Assembly (NCBI GenBank): GCA_963678675.1
Contig: OY783194.1
Location: 22,360,278 to 22,424,277, forward strand
Length of the DNA: 64,000 nucleotides
Reading direction: 5' to 3'
DNA from: Xiphydria camelus
Taxonomy: Eukaryota; Arthropoda; Insecta; Hymenoptera; Xiphydriidae
Both the position numbers and the translations under genes were made by a program. Within the stretch, counting starts at the first letter, position 1, and every line of letters starts with the position of its first letter. The notes below the pieces were generated by a model. That model saw nothing but the letters and a program-made list of their open reading frames with translations. It did not search any database and was not told where the DNA came from. Positions 53,794 through 64,000 of the stretch are shown here, in pieces.

Positions 53794-55366
53794 AGGCCCG
53801 ACACCGGTAGTCAGCACTCCATCTATCGGATACGCGATTCAAACTCCTATAACGGGGAACACGTGCGGCGATGTTACAACGCTTGTAGCCGCTCATAGCC
53901 AGATTTTCTAATAGACCGTCAGATAGTGACATTCTGGTGCCCCATTTTCGCATACAAGCCTCGAAGAGGGTTGAAAAGTACTTCGATTTTGAGTAGAATG
54001 AAGGAAAATTTACGAATGGTCCCTGGGGATAACATATGGAAAATTTGATTTTTCTTAACAAAAAAATAAAAGGTATCTCTTGACAATTGTTTCACGCAAA
54101 CCTTGTTCACTAAATGATTAATTAATAAAACCTGGCTTCGGAAATCAAAGGCTTGTGTGGGAAAATCGGTCAAAATCTCGATTTTTCCTTACAAGATTAC
54201 GCCCTCATTTCAACCCTTTAGTCACCTGCAACACTCAAGCCTTTGGTTTTCCGAAGCCAGGTTTTATTAATTAATCATTTAGTGAACAAGGCTTGCGTGA
54301 AAAAATGGACAAGAGACACCTTTTATTTTTTTGTTAAGAAAAATCTAATTTTCCATACGTTATCCCCAGGGACCATTCGTAAATTTCCCTTCATTCTACT
54401 CAAAATCGAAATACTTTTCAACCCTCTTCGAGGCTTGTATGCGAAAATGGGGCACCAGAATCTGTCACTATCTGACGGACTATAAATTGCGAGTGCAGCA
54501 ACGGGTATTCCTATATTGGCAACAGCTACAACTAGCGGCTAATTGTTGCCGATTGTAGCCGGCATTCCAACAAAAGTGGACAAAGCTGCTCTGCGCGAGC
54601 GAGGTCGCCACAGCGATACGTTGCCAAGCACTGACGAAAAGTAATACAGTATGCCCTCGATACCTCAAACTTAGATAACACAAACACCCTGTTAACCCGA
54701 ACAAAAATCGGAACCTCTCGGGTATGTAGGAATGCCATCGCGTAAAACTCGAATAACACGAATTTCGTTAACACGAACACTCGTTTTTTCGCCTTTTCAA
54801 GTTTGTATTAACGAGAAGGTCGATTGGCGCAATCAATTTAGGCTTTTAATCCGATGCAAATAAACATCCTAGCGCGATGTCAATGCACGGGCCCCTACGT
54901 CAGTACTACATTGCCCCTTATTACATCTACAGCCCTAGATCTGACGGTGGTGTTGCGTGGGGTCAATACCAGTAGCTACATAACGTAAACAACTCAGAAC
55001 GTGACCAGTTAGTAATTTAAGATGTGGATAATTCCTTTAGTTCGATAGATTTACTTGTTATGTGAATGACAATGTGACCGCTAACAATAACGAATATGCG
55101 GAGTGATCGGTGTGAGTGAAATTAATTGATGTTTGTACCTATCTGGTCTATAACTGCTGAACGCTAACAAATCGCACCGGCCGAACTCTGATTATTCGTT
55201 TTTTTCTATTTACGTATTTTTCCCGCCCAAGCTTAGCACTCGGTATTCGTGTCCATTCTCCAGAATGTTAAAATAGTGATATTATTATAATGTTTTATTA
55301 TTACAAAGTTATCCACATCCTAAATATCTAATCATATTCAAGATGACGGACTACTGGTGTCGGGCT
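53794..55366. mobile_element. 1.57 kb Harbinger-type element inside foldback 5
   Basis: Ends AGGCCCGACACCGGTAGTC and the inverse of AGCCCGACACCAGTAGTC, TTA at 53791-53793 and 55367-55369. It has no recognisable transposase. Inside, 53917-54155 and 54240-54484 are inverted arms (CCTGGCTTCGGAAA / TTTCCGAAGCCAGG type) of a nested palindrome, and CAGTATGCCCTCGATACCTC near 54648 recalls pogo/Tigger-type sequence, uncertainly. Confidence 0.8.
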
Positions 55367-55822
55367 TTAAGGTGCCTGTCTCCAGGTCTTCTCATACTTT
55401 TAGGGCGGCACGCAGTGCCTCGGACATACGCCCTAATGACATAAAACCTATAATTTAAACGACATCTCCACTTCGGAACATCTTTATACACTCAGACTAT
55501 TTTCATCAATTCTACACGACCATTTTCACGTCGTAATGCAGCGTTTCTTGTAATTAAACGGCCAGACAACTTATTATTCAATGGTGAAGATCGCGAGGAA
55601 GGTGACAGAAGCAAATTGACAACTACGGTGCTTTTAGCAATATTAGGTTTCTTGAGTACTTACGCTAAAATCGGGCTGTATTGCGTTCTGCGGGCCACCC
55701 TCGGGCATGGGGGAAAATTTACTTCACTGTGTTTATATTTTGTTATAGCGAGTAATCGTTTGACAAAGCTCCCGACTGTCAGGTGTATCTCCTGAGAAAC
55801 ATTTACTTTCAAAACTGCTTAA

Positions 55823-56536
55823 GGGGTTATCTAGTTAGAATTTTTCGTTTTCGAGGGATTCTTAAAGTATAACCTTTCAAAAATATTCTCTGAAAATTTC
55901 AAGTCGATCCATTCAAAATTGAGCGAGTTACGGCCGTTTTTATAGTTACGTTCTGCGAGCCGCGCGACGCAAGTATAACGGAGTTAACGCGTTTTTCTCG
56001 AAACGACATTTTTCAAATCGTTGGACACGATTACAGACAAACTTCTCAACGGATTTTAATTAAATTTCGGGTAATTGTTGACGATAACATTGTCTCGTGA
56101 TTCAACGTAGGATTTTGATTTCTGATCAAAATTACTATTTTTTTTTGCAAGTTAAAAGGGCTAAATTTTAGGCCAAATAAGAGCTCTTTTCTTACACGGT
56201 AGCCATTTTGTGTCGAATCACCATAAAATAATTTCCTACGTTCAATCACTAGTCCATTCAATGTAGAATAAAGTGCAATTTTGTTTGTTTATTTCAGATA
56301 AACGGTTATCGAGAAATCGTGTCCACCGCGCATCCCTACCGCGAAAATGTACTCTCGGCGACAGGCTATAACTCCGCCATTTTTTATTATTTATCTTCAT
56401 CAAAAATTCGCGAATAAAGTTTAAGAATAAAGTATTTGAACGTACACAAACAGTTGTTTCAATCTACCTTATACTTTCAGAGAAAAAAAATGTGAGAAAA
56501 GAGGTCCGGAGCAAGCTCGTGACTGCAGGTAGCCCC
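55823..56536. mobile_element. Possible TTAA-flanked element
   Basis: TTAA at 55819-55822 and 56537-56540 border GGGGTTATCTAG on the left and CAGGTAGCCCC on the right, an imperfect terminal repeat of about 12 bases. No reading frame is recognised. The short, mismatched ends make this tentative. Confidence 0.45.
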
Positions 56537-57126
56537 TTAATGCAAACACTTTTCACGTAATGTCATGGGGTAGCTATGTATGTTACTCATTGAAAAGAAA
56601 AAGATCTCTTTTCACTCAACGACATTTGACAATCAAGCATATAAACATAGTATGGCCACCCTAAAAGTATGAGAAAACCTGGAGACAGGCACCCGAAAGC
56701 AATTTTTAACATCGACTAATATTGGCAAATGCTCTCTGAATACTTATAACTTTAAGGTTGAAAAACCATCCAAGTCAAAAGTAAAATGTACTCAAGTGGA
56801 AAAATACTTTTTTCGTTTTTTTTTGCAATATTCTTCAGTTAAAGAAAAAGTAATAACCATATTATATCATGAAATAACTGAAAATTATTCGAAACACGTT
56901 TTTACAAGAGTTGTGAGTATTGCAAACGTCATAATTTTGCGAAAACACTATTTAAATTGTTATTTTGAAAGCAGACGTTTCGCAGGAGATAGAATTGACA
57001 GTACGAGATCTTTGTCACACGATAACGCGTAATAAAAAAAATATAAGCACAGTGAAGTGAATTTTCCTGGATCGCCAAGGCTAATAAAAAGCTTTTAGCG
57101 GAGAAAGTGGTAAAGAAAAAGAATAC

Positions 57127-57453
57127 CTTCAGATTGTGCAACTCCTCCTTCTTCTCCGGGCTCGACGACGCACTCAGACTGCCCTCGCTGCCTTTTCTGG
57201 TCGCGTGCTTGTATAGTTTGTACAGTTTCTTGGCGTCGAACTCGGTAAACTTGGACACGAAGTACCACAAGTTGCTTCGCCACTCTTTTATTTGTTCGGG
57301 ATCTTTGTATACGGTGAGACAGGTATTGATTTGGTTCCCGATCTGGACTAGACACTGACGAGTGTGAGCCACCTGCTCAGCTTCGCTCAACGACTGATCC
57401 GGCCTGTCTAAGGCTTTTAGAGACTTCTTCACCGGTCGCATTTTCTCCTTACA
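57127..57453 (-). CDS. Chd1: CHD1, CHCT (DUF4208) domain exon
   Basis: The exon runs from acceptor TTTTCAG to donor CTGAAG/GTATTC; it has 327 bases and phase 0 at both ends. It encodes [20 protein letters not shown], then [20 protein letters not shown], then a region with [20 protein letters not shown] and [17 protein letters not shown]. This is the diagnostic C-terminal helical CHCT domain of CHD1: the conserved MRPVKK, HTR.CL..IG and [18 protein letters not shown] pattern is all present. The domain is reported to bind DNA or nucleosomes. A serine/glutamate linker ([16 protein letters not shown]) follows. The intron before it spans 5.7 kb and the one after it 4.4 kb; both are full of transposons. 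Confidence 0.97.
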
Positions 57454-57889
57454 CTGAAAAGTGGAATTGAAAAATGACAGCGCGTTATCAAGACGAATGT
57501 TGCTTTCGGTTAATAGCAGAGACATTCTGAATCAAGATTTACAAATAAATATTAACAGATAGATTCGGCGTTATTCTATCGAGTGCGTTTCCTTGCATCA
57601 AACGTCTGAGTCAAAACTAGACCTAATGACTTGTAAATCGATCGAGAAATGAATGAAACCTATATCTGGTTTAATTTCCTTTGGAAGAGGAAAACATGAT
57701 AATATTGCTCAATTAACTGCTTCCGTATAATGAAGAAGTTTATGGTTGTGTGTTGACGAATGACATTTTGACGACGATGAAAAAATAAAAAGTTACAATA
57801 TACTGGAAGCATTGAAGACATAGACGACTGTTATAGTAACTAAATGCGGATATCTCATTCTTTTTTCATGTATAAGAATATCAGTTATA

Positions 57890-58265
57890 AAAGGATGACT
57901 GCCCTGACTATTCTCCGATTTTTCCCTGACTACTTCAGATCAAATTTTGCAAGTATTCTCTAATATTTTTGTTCGTATTAGAAGTTTTGTATGATCAAGT
58001 CAACAAAAGTATAAATAAACAAAAACACCACGTTGCAGAAACGTTTATACGCTGAGAAAGTAATGTCGATGGTAAAGACCTTAATTTTCGTCCACGGGAC
58101 ACACGTGCGCTACTACTGGAGATTTGTAAAGCAGCAGCAAAAACTCCATTGTGAAAAGCAAGAACAGTTAAACTTCGAAAAATTAACTCTACTTTATTTA
58201 TAGTATCCGGTAAAATTTCAAAATTCCCTGATATTTTCCGGTTTTCCAGATTTATAACAAACCCT
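57890..58265. mobile_element. CAGGGTGGC-family fragment without the Harbinger insertion
   Basis: CCCTGACTACTTCAGATCAAA, GTTCGTATTAGAAGTTTTGTA, then GTGCGCTACTACTGGAGAT and CCTGATATTTTCCGGTTTTCC follow the order seen on both sides of the insertion at 44902-45956. The terminal CAGGGTGGC is eroded (ACAAACCCTG). Confidence 0.65.
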
Positions 58266-58539
58266 GTATAAATTTTAGTGCGAATACTAAGCCAAATTTC
58301 TTACCTCTGAAAAGAAATACAGAATAAAATAAGAGAGAGTGAAATTCGCGAGGTTTTAAGGGGTCTCTGCCAGTTCTAGGGACTTTGAAAATCCGTAGAA
58401 GAAACTTCTCACGCGACATTTGAGAATAAAATAGTAAAATTTTCACTGGCATAGTAACGCTGATGAGTATATCATTCCTGAATATTATGGTTATTCAAAT
58501 CAGAGAAAAAATTGTTCATTACGCCTATGGGTGACACTA

Positions 58540-58945
58540 CACTATCTCCCGTGGATATAACGCAAGTATTTGAATTTCCCCCACATTTGACTTTGGTAGT
58601 GCTTGGAACGGTGCTGTAGTTAGAGTTGGCTTCAGAAGAGTGCGCTGCGTTCTTACGAGCTGTGTTTCCGAAACCTCTATGATTATTTCTCATCACTTCT
58701 ACACATTATTTACCATTATTTTTTTTTTACAAATTCAGTTAATTTCGAGGTTAGACGCTTCGATCTCCCGAATTGACAGTTCCCGGGAAATCAGACGTTT
58801 TACACTTTTCGCTCTCGAAACACGGCTCGTAAGAACGCAGCGCACTCTTTTGAAGCCAACTCTAACTACAGCGCCGTTCCAAGCACTACCAAAGTCAAAT
58901 GTCAGGGAAATTCAAATACTTGCGTTATTCACGGGACATACTGTA
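58540..58945. repeat. Palindromic repeat, family C copy 2
   Basis: Colinear with an inverted reading of 43093-43496: GTGCTTGGAACGGTGCTGTAG, then the TTAGACGCTTCGATCTCCCG interior, then the inverse arm to CGGGACATACTGTATATG. It lies in the 5.7 kb CHD1 intron. Confidence 0.82.
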
Positions 58946-58949
58946 TATG

Positions 58950-59790
58950 TCAGAAAAACGGTTCGCTACCACATTATCCACGCCCTACGTAATAACGCTC
59001 TGTAATAAGAAGCTATCACAATGAAATATATTGGAATCAATAGTGCGCAGCGAACCATAGGTCGAAAATTACCTCGCATTCTTCGTAAGTACACAATATG
59101 TCTAATCAAGCTGATAATTCGGGTGTCTGTCAAATTGATTTCAAACATTCTCAGCTGTGACAATTATCGGCTCCAATTTTAATAATCAATTAATACATTT
59201 TTAATCCTAATACTTTATGAGAATCCATTTCCGAACTGTGTAAAATCATGCCGAATGGTTTCCACATTATTTTGTTATAAAAAAAATCATTAGAAATTAA
59301 CTGAGAACTTTGAGAACTGGGACTTTTTTAATACTGCCAATCGCAATAATGTTAATGAAACAAAATCATAATCATAATCCATTCGCGACATCAGACTTAA
59401 AAAGTGACAGCTCGGAAAACCTAGTCACGAGCACGTGCTTGAACACGTGGCTTTCGGTAATGAAAGTGATATTTCTCCCAAGAAGTGTTGTCCAGAAAAA
59501 CTTATTGCTTAGCATACAGGCTCATTGTAGGAATACGTAACGCTATTTGTGTGAGAAAATGTTATTCCTATTTAATAAAAATATATTAAGATTATTGTAA
59601 TACGACAAAACTTTTGTCTTCGACGTTGACATTCCTTCTGGAACCGCGGAGAGTCCGGTGAAGCGGTGAAGTGAGGGAACCTCACGAATAACGATAAATA
59701 TCAAATGATATCGTACCTGTACGTACATGAATTTTCCTCTTTTATAATCGAGAAATTTTCTGTTGAAATAGACATATAATTGAAGGAAAT
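58950..59790. other. CHD1 intron, nothing recognised
   Basis: No exon-like frame, tandem repeat or long inverted repeat seen in these 0.8 kb. Confidence 0.45.
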
Positions 59791-60831
59791 ATCGTCGCTT
59801 TGGTGGTGAACAGTCGTAACCCACAAAAAGTGTAAAATTGAGTTAAGACTGTTAACAAACACTAAAAAGAATAAAGTTTGATTCCTAAAAGTATTCTAAC
59901 CCACAACCTTTTTAATGTCCTTATAACACAAAATTTGCTAAAGGACGTAACCCACATTTTATTGTAGTGAATAGACATAAGCGGCTTAGCACTTTTAGCA
60001 ACTGAGTTTTTAAGCATAATCGTTAAATAAAAATATCGAAAAATTGTTTTGTTTTGTCTTCTGGTTACAGTTTTAGAGAAGAAAACATGAGTTTCTCGAT
60101 GATGAACTTTCTTAAAGTAGTATGGTCACTCTCCAAAGTGATCGTTGAGTGTCCGTAAAAAAAGTCATCAAAAAACTATGACTTATAATTGAAAATTCTC
60201 TTTGTGAATTATAAAATTTATGACCATAAGAATTAGTCGATTATTTTGATTATTTTTCACTTATTATTCAAATAATGTGCCTCCTTTGGCTAGCGTCTTT
60301 TTATGTGTGGCAACGCATATTATCAATGGGCTCGTGGCCCAGTAGAGAAAACCACGATACACTCAAACGTTTGAGTGTGTCGTGGGGAAAACGAGATCTG
60401 AAATGCACGCTTGAACCCACTCCACTGACGCGACGCTGCCGCATCTACTCGACACGCTATGCCCGAACACGGAGAAGCAGAAATTAGTTATAACTAAAGT
60501 ATCAAACGGTCAATAATTTTCATCAATGGGTGTAAATTTTTGTTTTTCTTTCCCCGTTTTTTGGCATATTTTTTATATTTTAATCTTGGATTTTACATAC
60601 AAACCCAAAGAGAAATGTGTCTTGCCCATAAGACTCTGGGTTATTTTCTACTCGGTAATTAATTTTTATCAGACATACTAAACGGTCAGTCTACCCCAAA
60701 TTGCACCAGGAGGTTTCTATTGATATTAGCTTGCATACATAATTATTTCATATTTAAATCTTGGAGCGCGCTAGCTCAAGTTCTTGTTTATGTGGGTTAG
60801 AACAGTTCACCACCAAAGCGACGATATACAT
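59791..60831. mobile_element. Inverted-repeat element containing TTAA element copy 3
   Basis: ATCGTCGCTTTGGTGGTGAA at 59791 and its complement ending at 60831 form inverted ends that extend about 40 bases (CCCACA at the inner side). The interior consists mostly of the truncated 670 bp family copy. No target duplication is obvious. Confidence 0.6.
60116..60765. mobile_element. TTAA-flanked element, 670 bp family, copy 3 (truncated)
   Basis: Starts AGTAGTATGGTCACTCTCC after TTAA at 60112-60115 and follows copy 2 until TATTTAAATCTTGG at about 60765, where similarity stops about 25 bases before the expected end. The right terminal repeat is missing. It lies in a CHD1 intron, inside a larger inverted-repeat element (59791-60831). 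Confidence 0.85.
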
Positions 60832-60849
60832 ATGTGGATAAGAATTATA

Positions 60850-61470
60850 CAGGGTGTTCCGAAACTATTGTGCCAAAATGTGAGGGTTGGTAGATCTCGC
60901 CAAAACAAACGTTTTTTTACCTATAAACGCATAGGCGCATGCGCTTTGGTTCGGTAATAATAGCGCATTAGAGTCCGCGCAGTGGAGGACACCTCAAACA
61001 CGGAGAAACGTCTTTGTACCGGAAATTTCGTGTTATTAAATGACGTAAAAACACAAGGAACGTTTGGCAGGATTTATTAAAAAAAACCATGTTTTACTTT
61101 AAAAGATGCTCAAAACTCTGACCATCCGCTTCAATACACGCGTGACAGCGCCGTACCATTTCCTCGTGAACATGTTGACAAATTCCTGGCATTTCTTGAA
61201 CTTCAGCAGCAGCCGCAACAATCTTTCCTACTAACTCTCCCTCTTTTTCAACTGGAGTGTCGTACGCAAGAGCTTTCATGTGACCCCATAAAAAAAAAAG
61301 TCGCATTCGGTCAGGTCTGGTGAACTTGTGTATTTTAAACTTTTTATCTTGCGACACCCTGTAGTACCGAAACAAGGCGCATGCGCCTATGGGTTTACAA
61401 GCAAAAAACGTTTGTTTCGGTGAGGTCTGACAACCCCTAATTTTTGGCATAACAGTTTCGGAACGCCCTG
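60850..61470 (-). mobile_element. Deleted Tc1/mariner-type element in CHD1 intron
   Basis: TA at 60848-60849 and 61471-61472; ends CAGGGTGTTCCGAAACTATT and inverse (one or two changes). The arms share AAACGTTTGTTT.GG.GAG and GCGCATGCGCCTA. Only the C-terminal end of a transposase remains. Confidence 0.85.
61091..61330 (-). pseudogene. Transposase C-terminal remnant
   Basis: The minus strand reads RPDRMRLFFLWGHMKALAYD, TPVEKEGELVGKIVAAAAEV and MVRRCHACIEADGQSFEHLL. FFLWGH.K.L.Y.TPV, then RRC.ACIE..G..FEHLL is the end of a mariner/Tc1-like transposase family abundant in insects. The residue next to FFLWGH that is usually the last catalytic Asp is changed (RLFFLWGH for the usual DFFLWGH). The N-terminal two-thirds are absent. 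Confidence 0.8.
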
Positions 61471-61551
61471 TACAATTTTGCGTTTCGTCGAGAGTCCTTC
61501 AGTAATGGATGTACAGGACTGGGCCGTGATGACTGACCGCACAACCGTATT

Positions 61552-62117
61552 AGGCTAATATTTCACGGATCCGACATGTCGGATTGTCGTATACGACAAG
61601 TCACTCCGATTGGTTGTGCAAAAATCGGGTGGGGGGTCCGTCGCAGGTATTTTGTCGGATGCATGAAATATGGTCGATTGACGACACTTCTGTTTGTCGC
61701 TGCGACAGTCTGGAAATGGTGGTGCCGCCAAGTGGTGAAGTTTGGCAGTCCGGCTCCTCATTATAATACATAAAATGAATTCACAAATACGTGTGACAAA
61801 AAAATAAAAAAACGCACGCATTGAACAATACGAGCTAAAACAAGACAAGAGAAGTCGAAGGGAGCTTCTCGGCTTCGCTGTTCAGGATGTGTCAATATTT
61901 CTCGGATAGCCATCGGTGGCGTTGAACGTCACATACTGTCGCACCATCACCCGGCCATGCACGACCCTATTTTTTGTCGTACGAAACCGTCGCTTGAAGT
62001 TCGACACTGCTCAACTTTCGTACGACGAAAAATACCGTCGGTCCGACAGATTTCCCCCACCACCACTTTCTGTCACAGCCAATCGGAGTGACTTGTCGGA
62101 TCCGTGAAATAGGCCCC
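61552..62117. repeat. Inverted-repeat element with TTTCACGGATCCGACA ends
   Basis: TTTCACGGATCCGACA at 61561 and its complement at 62094-62109; inner pairs include AGTCACTCCGATTGG / CCAATCGGAGTGACT. The left arm has an extra 19 bases (TGTCGGATTGTCGTATACG). A nested CGTACGA/TCGTACG pair lies at 61978-62033. No coding sequence. Confidence 0.7.
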
Positions 62118-62186
62118 TTATGCGTAGGAAAAGTAGTGCCTAACATTGCTGGAAACCCATAAGTCTGACGTCGCAGATAAACTATA

Positions 62187-63068
62187 CAGGGTGAGACAAA
62201 TGTATGTGGAAACGGTGGAATAACTTTCGAGGGAGACATTTTGATGAAAAATGTTTCAAACAAAACATTTAGGATTTTTCCCTGGCCATCCAATGGTGAC
62301 CTTGAATCTGACCATGAACTCGACCTTGAAGGTCATTCCAAGGTCAAGGTCGCTTTTTTAAATGGGAACCCCTATTTTTATGGCGGATTTGGAAGGAGCG
62401 GAAAATTTTACGTCCGAATATGACCTTTGACCTTGACCTTGGATTCAAGGTAAAGGTCAACGATCAAATAGGAAAGTTTTAGTTTTAGGTGGTACGGGGA
62501 TTTTTTTTGGGTTGCTGATTACGATTCTGAAGATAGATTTTGAAAATACTTCAATACAAGATGACGGATCCAAGATAGTGGCAAAATCTTGGAATATCCA
62601 CCGATTTATCCAAAATTTTGTGCTCATGTCACCTTGTCTTAAGTGGCCGGTTGCTAACACAATAAAAAATGTAGGTTGCCATTTAAAAAAGATACCTTGA
62701 ACTTGGAATGAACTTCAAGGTCGAGGTCAAGGTCAGATTCATGGTTGCCATTAGATGGCCAGGGAAAAAACCTAAAACTTTCCTATTTGATCGTTGACCT
62801 TTACCTTGAATCCAAGGTCAAGGTCAAAGGTCATATTCGGACGTAAAATTTTCCGCTCCTTCCAAATCCGCCATAAAAAATAAGGGTTCCCATTTAAAAA
62901 AGCGACCTTGACCTTGGAATGACCTTCAAGGTCGAGTTCATGGTCAGATTCAAGGTCACAATTGGATGGCCAGGGAAAAATCCTAAATGTTTTGTTTGAA
63001 ACATTTTTCTTCAAAATGTCTCCCTCGAAAGTTATTCCACCGTTTCCACATACATTTGGCTCACCCTG
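62187..63068. mobile_element. 882 bp TA-flanked foldback rich in AAGGTCA half-sites
   Basis: TA at 62185-62186 and 63069-63070; ends CAGGGTGAGACAAATGTATG and inverse (CATACATTTGGCTCACCCTG). Arms of about 285 bases pair closely. Both arms and the middle contain CAAGGTCA-type words, fourteen of which match YCAAGGYCR on one strand or the other. The element ends 54 bp from the CHD1 exon at 63123, just inside the downstream intron. Confidence 0.87.
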
Positions 63069-63122
63069 TATGTTAAAAATAAGCGCTGGAGATCACGGTG
63101 CATCATCGAACGAAATACCGAC

Positions 63123-63350
63123 CTCGTTAAATATCGACGGATCCAAATCGCCAAGAACATTGAGAGCCCTCGGTTCGTTATTCGCTGTAAAATGCATTGG
63201 TCCCACTGTCTGCTTGTTCTTCTTATTCTTCTTACTCTCTTTCTTCTCCTTCTTCAATTTCTTCTCCTTTTTCTTCTCGTCGAAAACGGCATCGACTTCC
63301 TCTTTGACCTCTTTCTTAATGACCGTTTCTTCCTCCTTTTTCGCTAACTG
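63123..63350 (-). CDS. Chd1: CHD1, lysine-rich linker exon
   Basis: This 228-base exon is phase 0 at both ends. The acceptor TTACATTGCAG precedes CAG TTA GCG, and the exon ends NPSIFNE-like at GAG before the donor GTCGGT. The encoded 76 residues begin QLAKKEEE, run through a lysine/glutamate-rich stretch ([19 protein letters not shown]) and end with [18 protein letters not shown] and DPSIFNE. This matches the part of animal CHD1 just before the CKERMRPVKK motif. Reading on past the donor gives a short extra tail and then a stop, which supports splicing here. The donor GTCGGT is weaker than consensus, but it is the only choice that joins the next exon in frame. Confidence 0.9.
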
Positions 63351-63587
63351 CTGCAATGTAATATTCGTTATTCTCAAATGAAAATTCTCTGCCCACCAAC
63401 GTATAACAAAAAGACATATTTTACCTATCTTAATATTAAAATAAGCTTTACAAATAATCGAAGAATTGACGAGGATCGATAAAGTCTACACAAAGTAATT
63501 TTCTTCCGAATTAACATTTACTTTTTGAATTTTCCAAACATCGTATGGTACTATTAACTGAGCAGGAGCTTTACAACTTTGATTTAA

Positions 63588-63745
63588 CACGTTAAGCGCC
63601 ATTTGTATTTGTTGGGATACAAATGGTCGCAAATAATTAGGCCACCTGTATCTTAATGAATACAACAGGACACTTTAAATAAACGGCCAATTTTACCAAA
63701 CGGTCTCAGGGAATGATTTTTTTTAACATGATGACGCTTAACGTG
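63588..63745. mobile_element. 158 bp piggyBac-type MITE in CHD1 intron
   Basis: Ends CACGTTAAGCGCCAT and the inverse of ATGACGCTTAACGTG, TTAA at 63584-63587 and 63746-63749. An inner hairpin, CATTTGTATTTGTTGGGATACAAATG, lies at about 63601-63628. It sits in the 546 bp intron between the two rightmost CHD1 exons. Confidence 0.83.
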
Positions 63746-63896
63746 TTAAAGAAGGAAACTTAATAGCACAGTATAACATGAAATAGAGCAATTGAAACTA
63801 TCGTAAGCCGTAATAAGCATCTTCTGAGTTTATTTAAAATGGTTTAAAAATACAAACGAATTGGTCTGAAAAATCAAGTGACACGTAAAGCAATAC

Positions 63897-64000
63897 CTTT
63901 TCGACCTTTGGTTTCGATTTTTTACTCTCATCCGCAGAGCTATCGTTCTCCTCGATTATCGCCTTGGTGATGGCGGTTTTCAGTTCCTTAGGCTTTCGCG
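63897..64000 (-). CDS. Chd1: CHD1, internal exon (cut by window edge)
   Basis: This is the 3' part of an exon of the chromatin remodeller CHD1; its start lies beyond the right edge. It encodes about 34 residues of charged linker (RKPKELKTAITKAI, then ENDSSADESKKSKPKVEK) of the kind found between the helicase/SANT-SLIDE region and the CHCT domain. The reading frame ends on a whole codon, AAG, followed by the donor GTATTG. The identity rests on the downstream exons, which join in frame and carry the recognisable CHCT domain. CHD1 is a nuclear ATP-dependent nucleosome-spacing enzyme that acts on transcribed chromatin; its chromodomains and helicase would be encoded outside this window. Confidence 0.8.

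Larger units (their letters stand above)
53545..56947. mobile_element. Foldback element 5 in CHD1 intron, interrupted
   Basis: Left arm 53545-53793, continuing at 55370-55410, and right arm 56655-56947 are inverted copies. Words include CGCAAAATTATGACGTTTGC, CTCTCTGAATACTTATAA and, after the interruption, GGTGCCTGTCTCCAGG / CCTGGAGACAGGCACC. The left arm is split by the 1573 bp TTA-flanked element at 53794-55366. The centre carries a possible TTAA-flanked insertion at 55823-56536. Confidence 0.8.

Overview
The window looks like arthropod nuclear DNA, most probably from an insect and perhaps a hymenopteran. It is AT-rich, has GT-AG introns of up to several kilobases, and holds very little host coding sequence. 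Two host genes can be supported. The right third (49581-64000, minus strand) carries the last six coding exons of the chromatin remodeller CHD1, including its C-terminal CHCT (DUF4208) domain and its stop codon. At 13309-13480 (minus strand) lies the first coding exon of a saccharopine-dehydrogenase-like oxidoreductase (SCCPDH family). No further exon of it is visible in the 13.3 kb to the left edge, so that whole stretch is probably its first intron.

Almost everything else is mobile DNA, much of it nested and much of it palindromic. By region: 1-7100 is a foldback element with 0.84 kb arms, internal 189 bp repeats and tRNA-derived SINEs. 8182-12139 is a second foldback with arms of about 1.7 kb around a decayed transposon-type gene. 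13500-16900 holds a deleted mariner and a TTAA-flanked element. 16919-24060 has three related solo LTRs, a nearly intact PIF/Harbinger element (19524-22428) and small TA-flanked MITEs. 25085-28054 holds small palindromes. 28159-33875 is a 5.7 kb composite with TTA target duplications. 33375-35880 is a palindrome interrupted by a solo LTR. 37000-40300 holds a gag-like reading frame split by another element. 41295-46200 and 57890-58265 belong to a family with a CAGGGTGGC terminus. The CHD1 introns contain further Harbinger-like, piggyBac-like, mariner-like and foldback elements.

Several repeats occur in two copies, one with and one without a younger insertion. The window therefore contains its own 'empty sites', which fix the ends and target duplications of five insertions. 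The observations most worth following are: (1) the Harbinger element, whose two opposite-strand genes are interdigitated so that each gene's intron contains an exon of the other; (2) a solo LTR with five stem-loops that share one 20-base core but have different, still paired stems; (3) an 882 bp element beside a CHD1 exon with fourteen matches to the FTZ-F1/ERR-type site YCAAGGYCR; and (4) the foldback at 8182-12139, whose arms include the 3' end of its own gene. All calls were made by reading the sequence, and no database search was possible.
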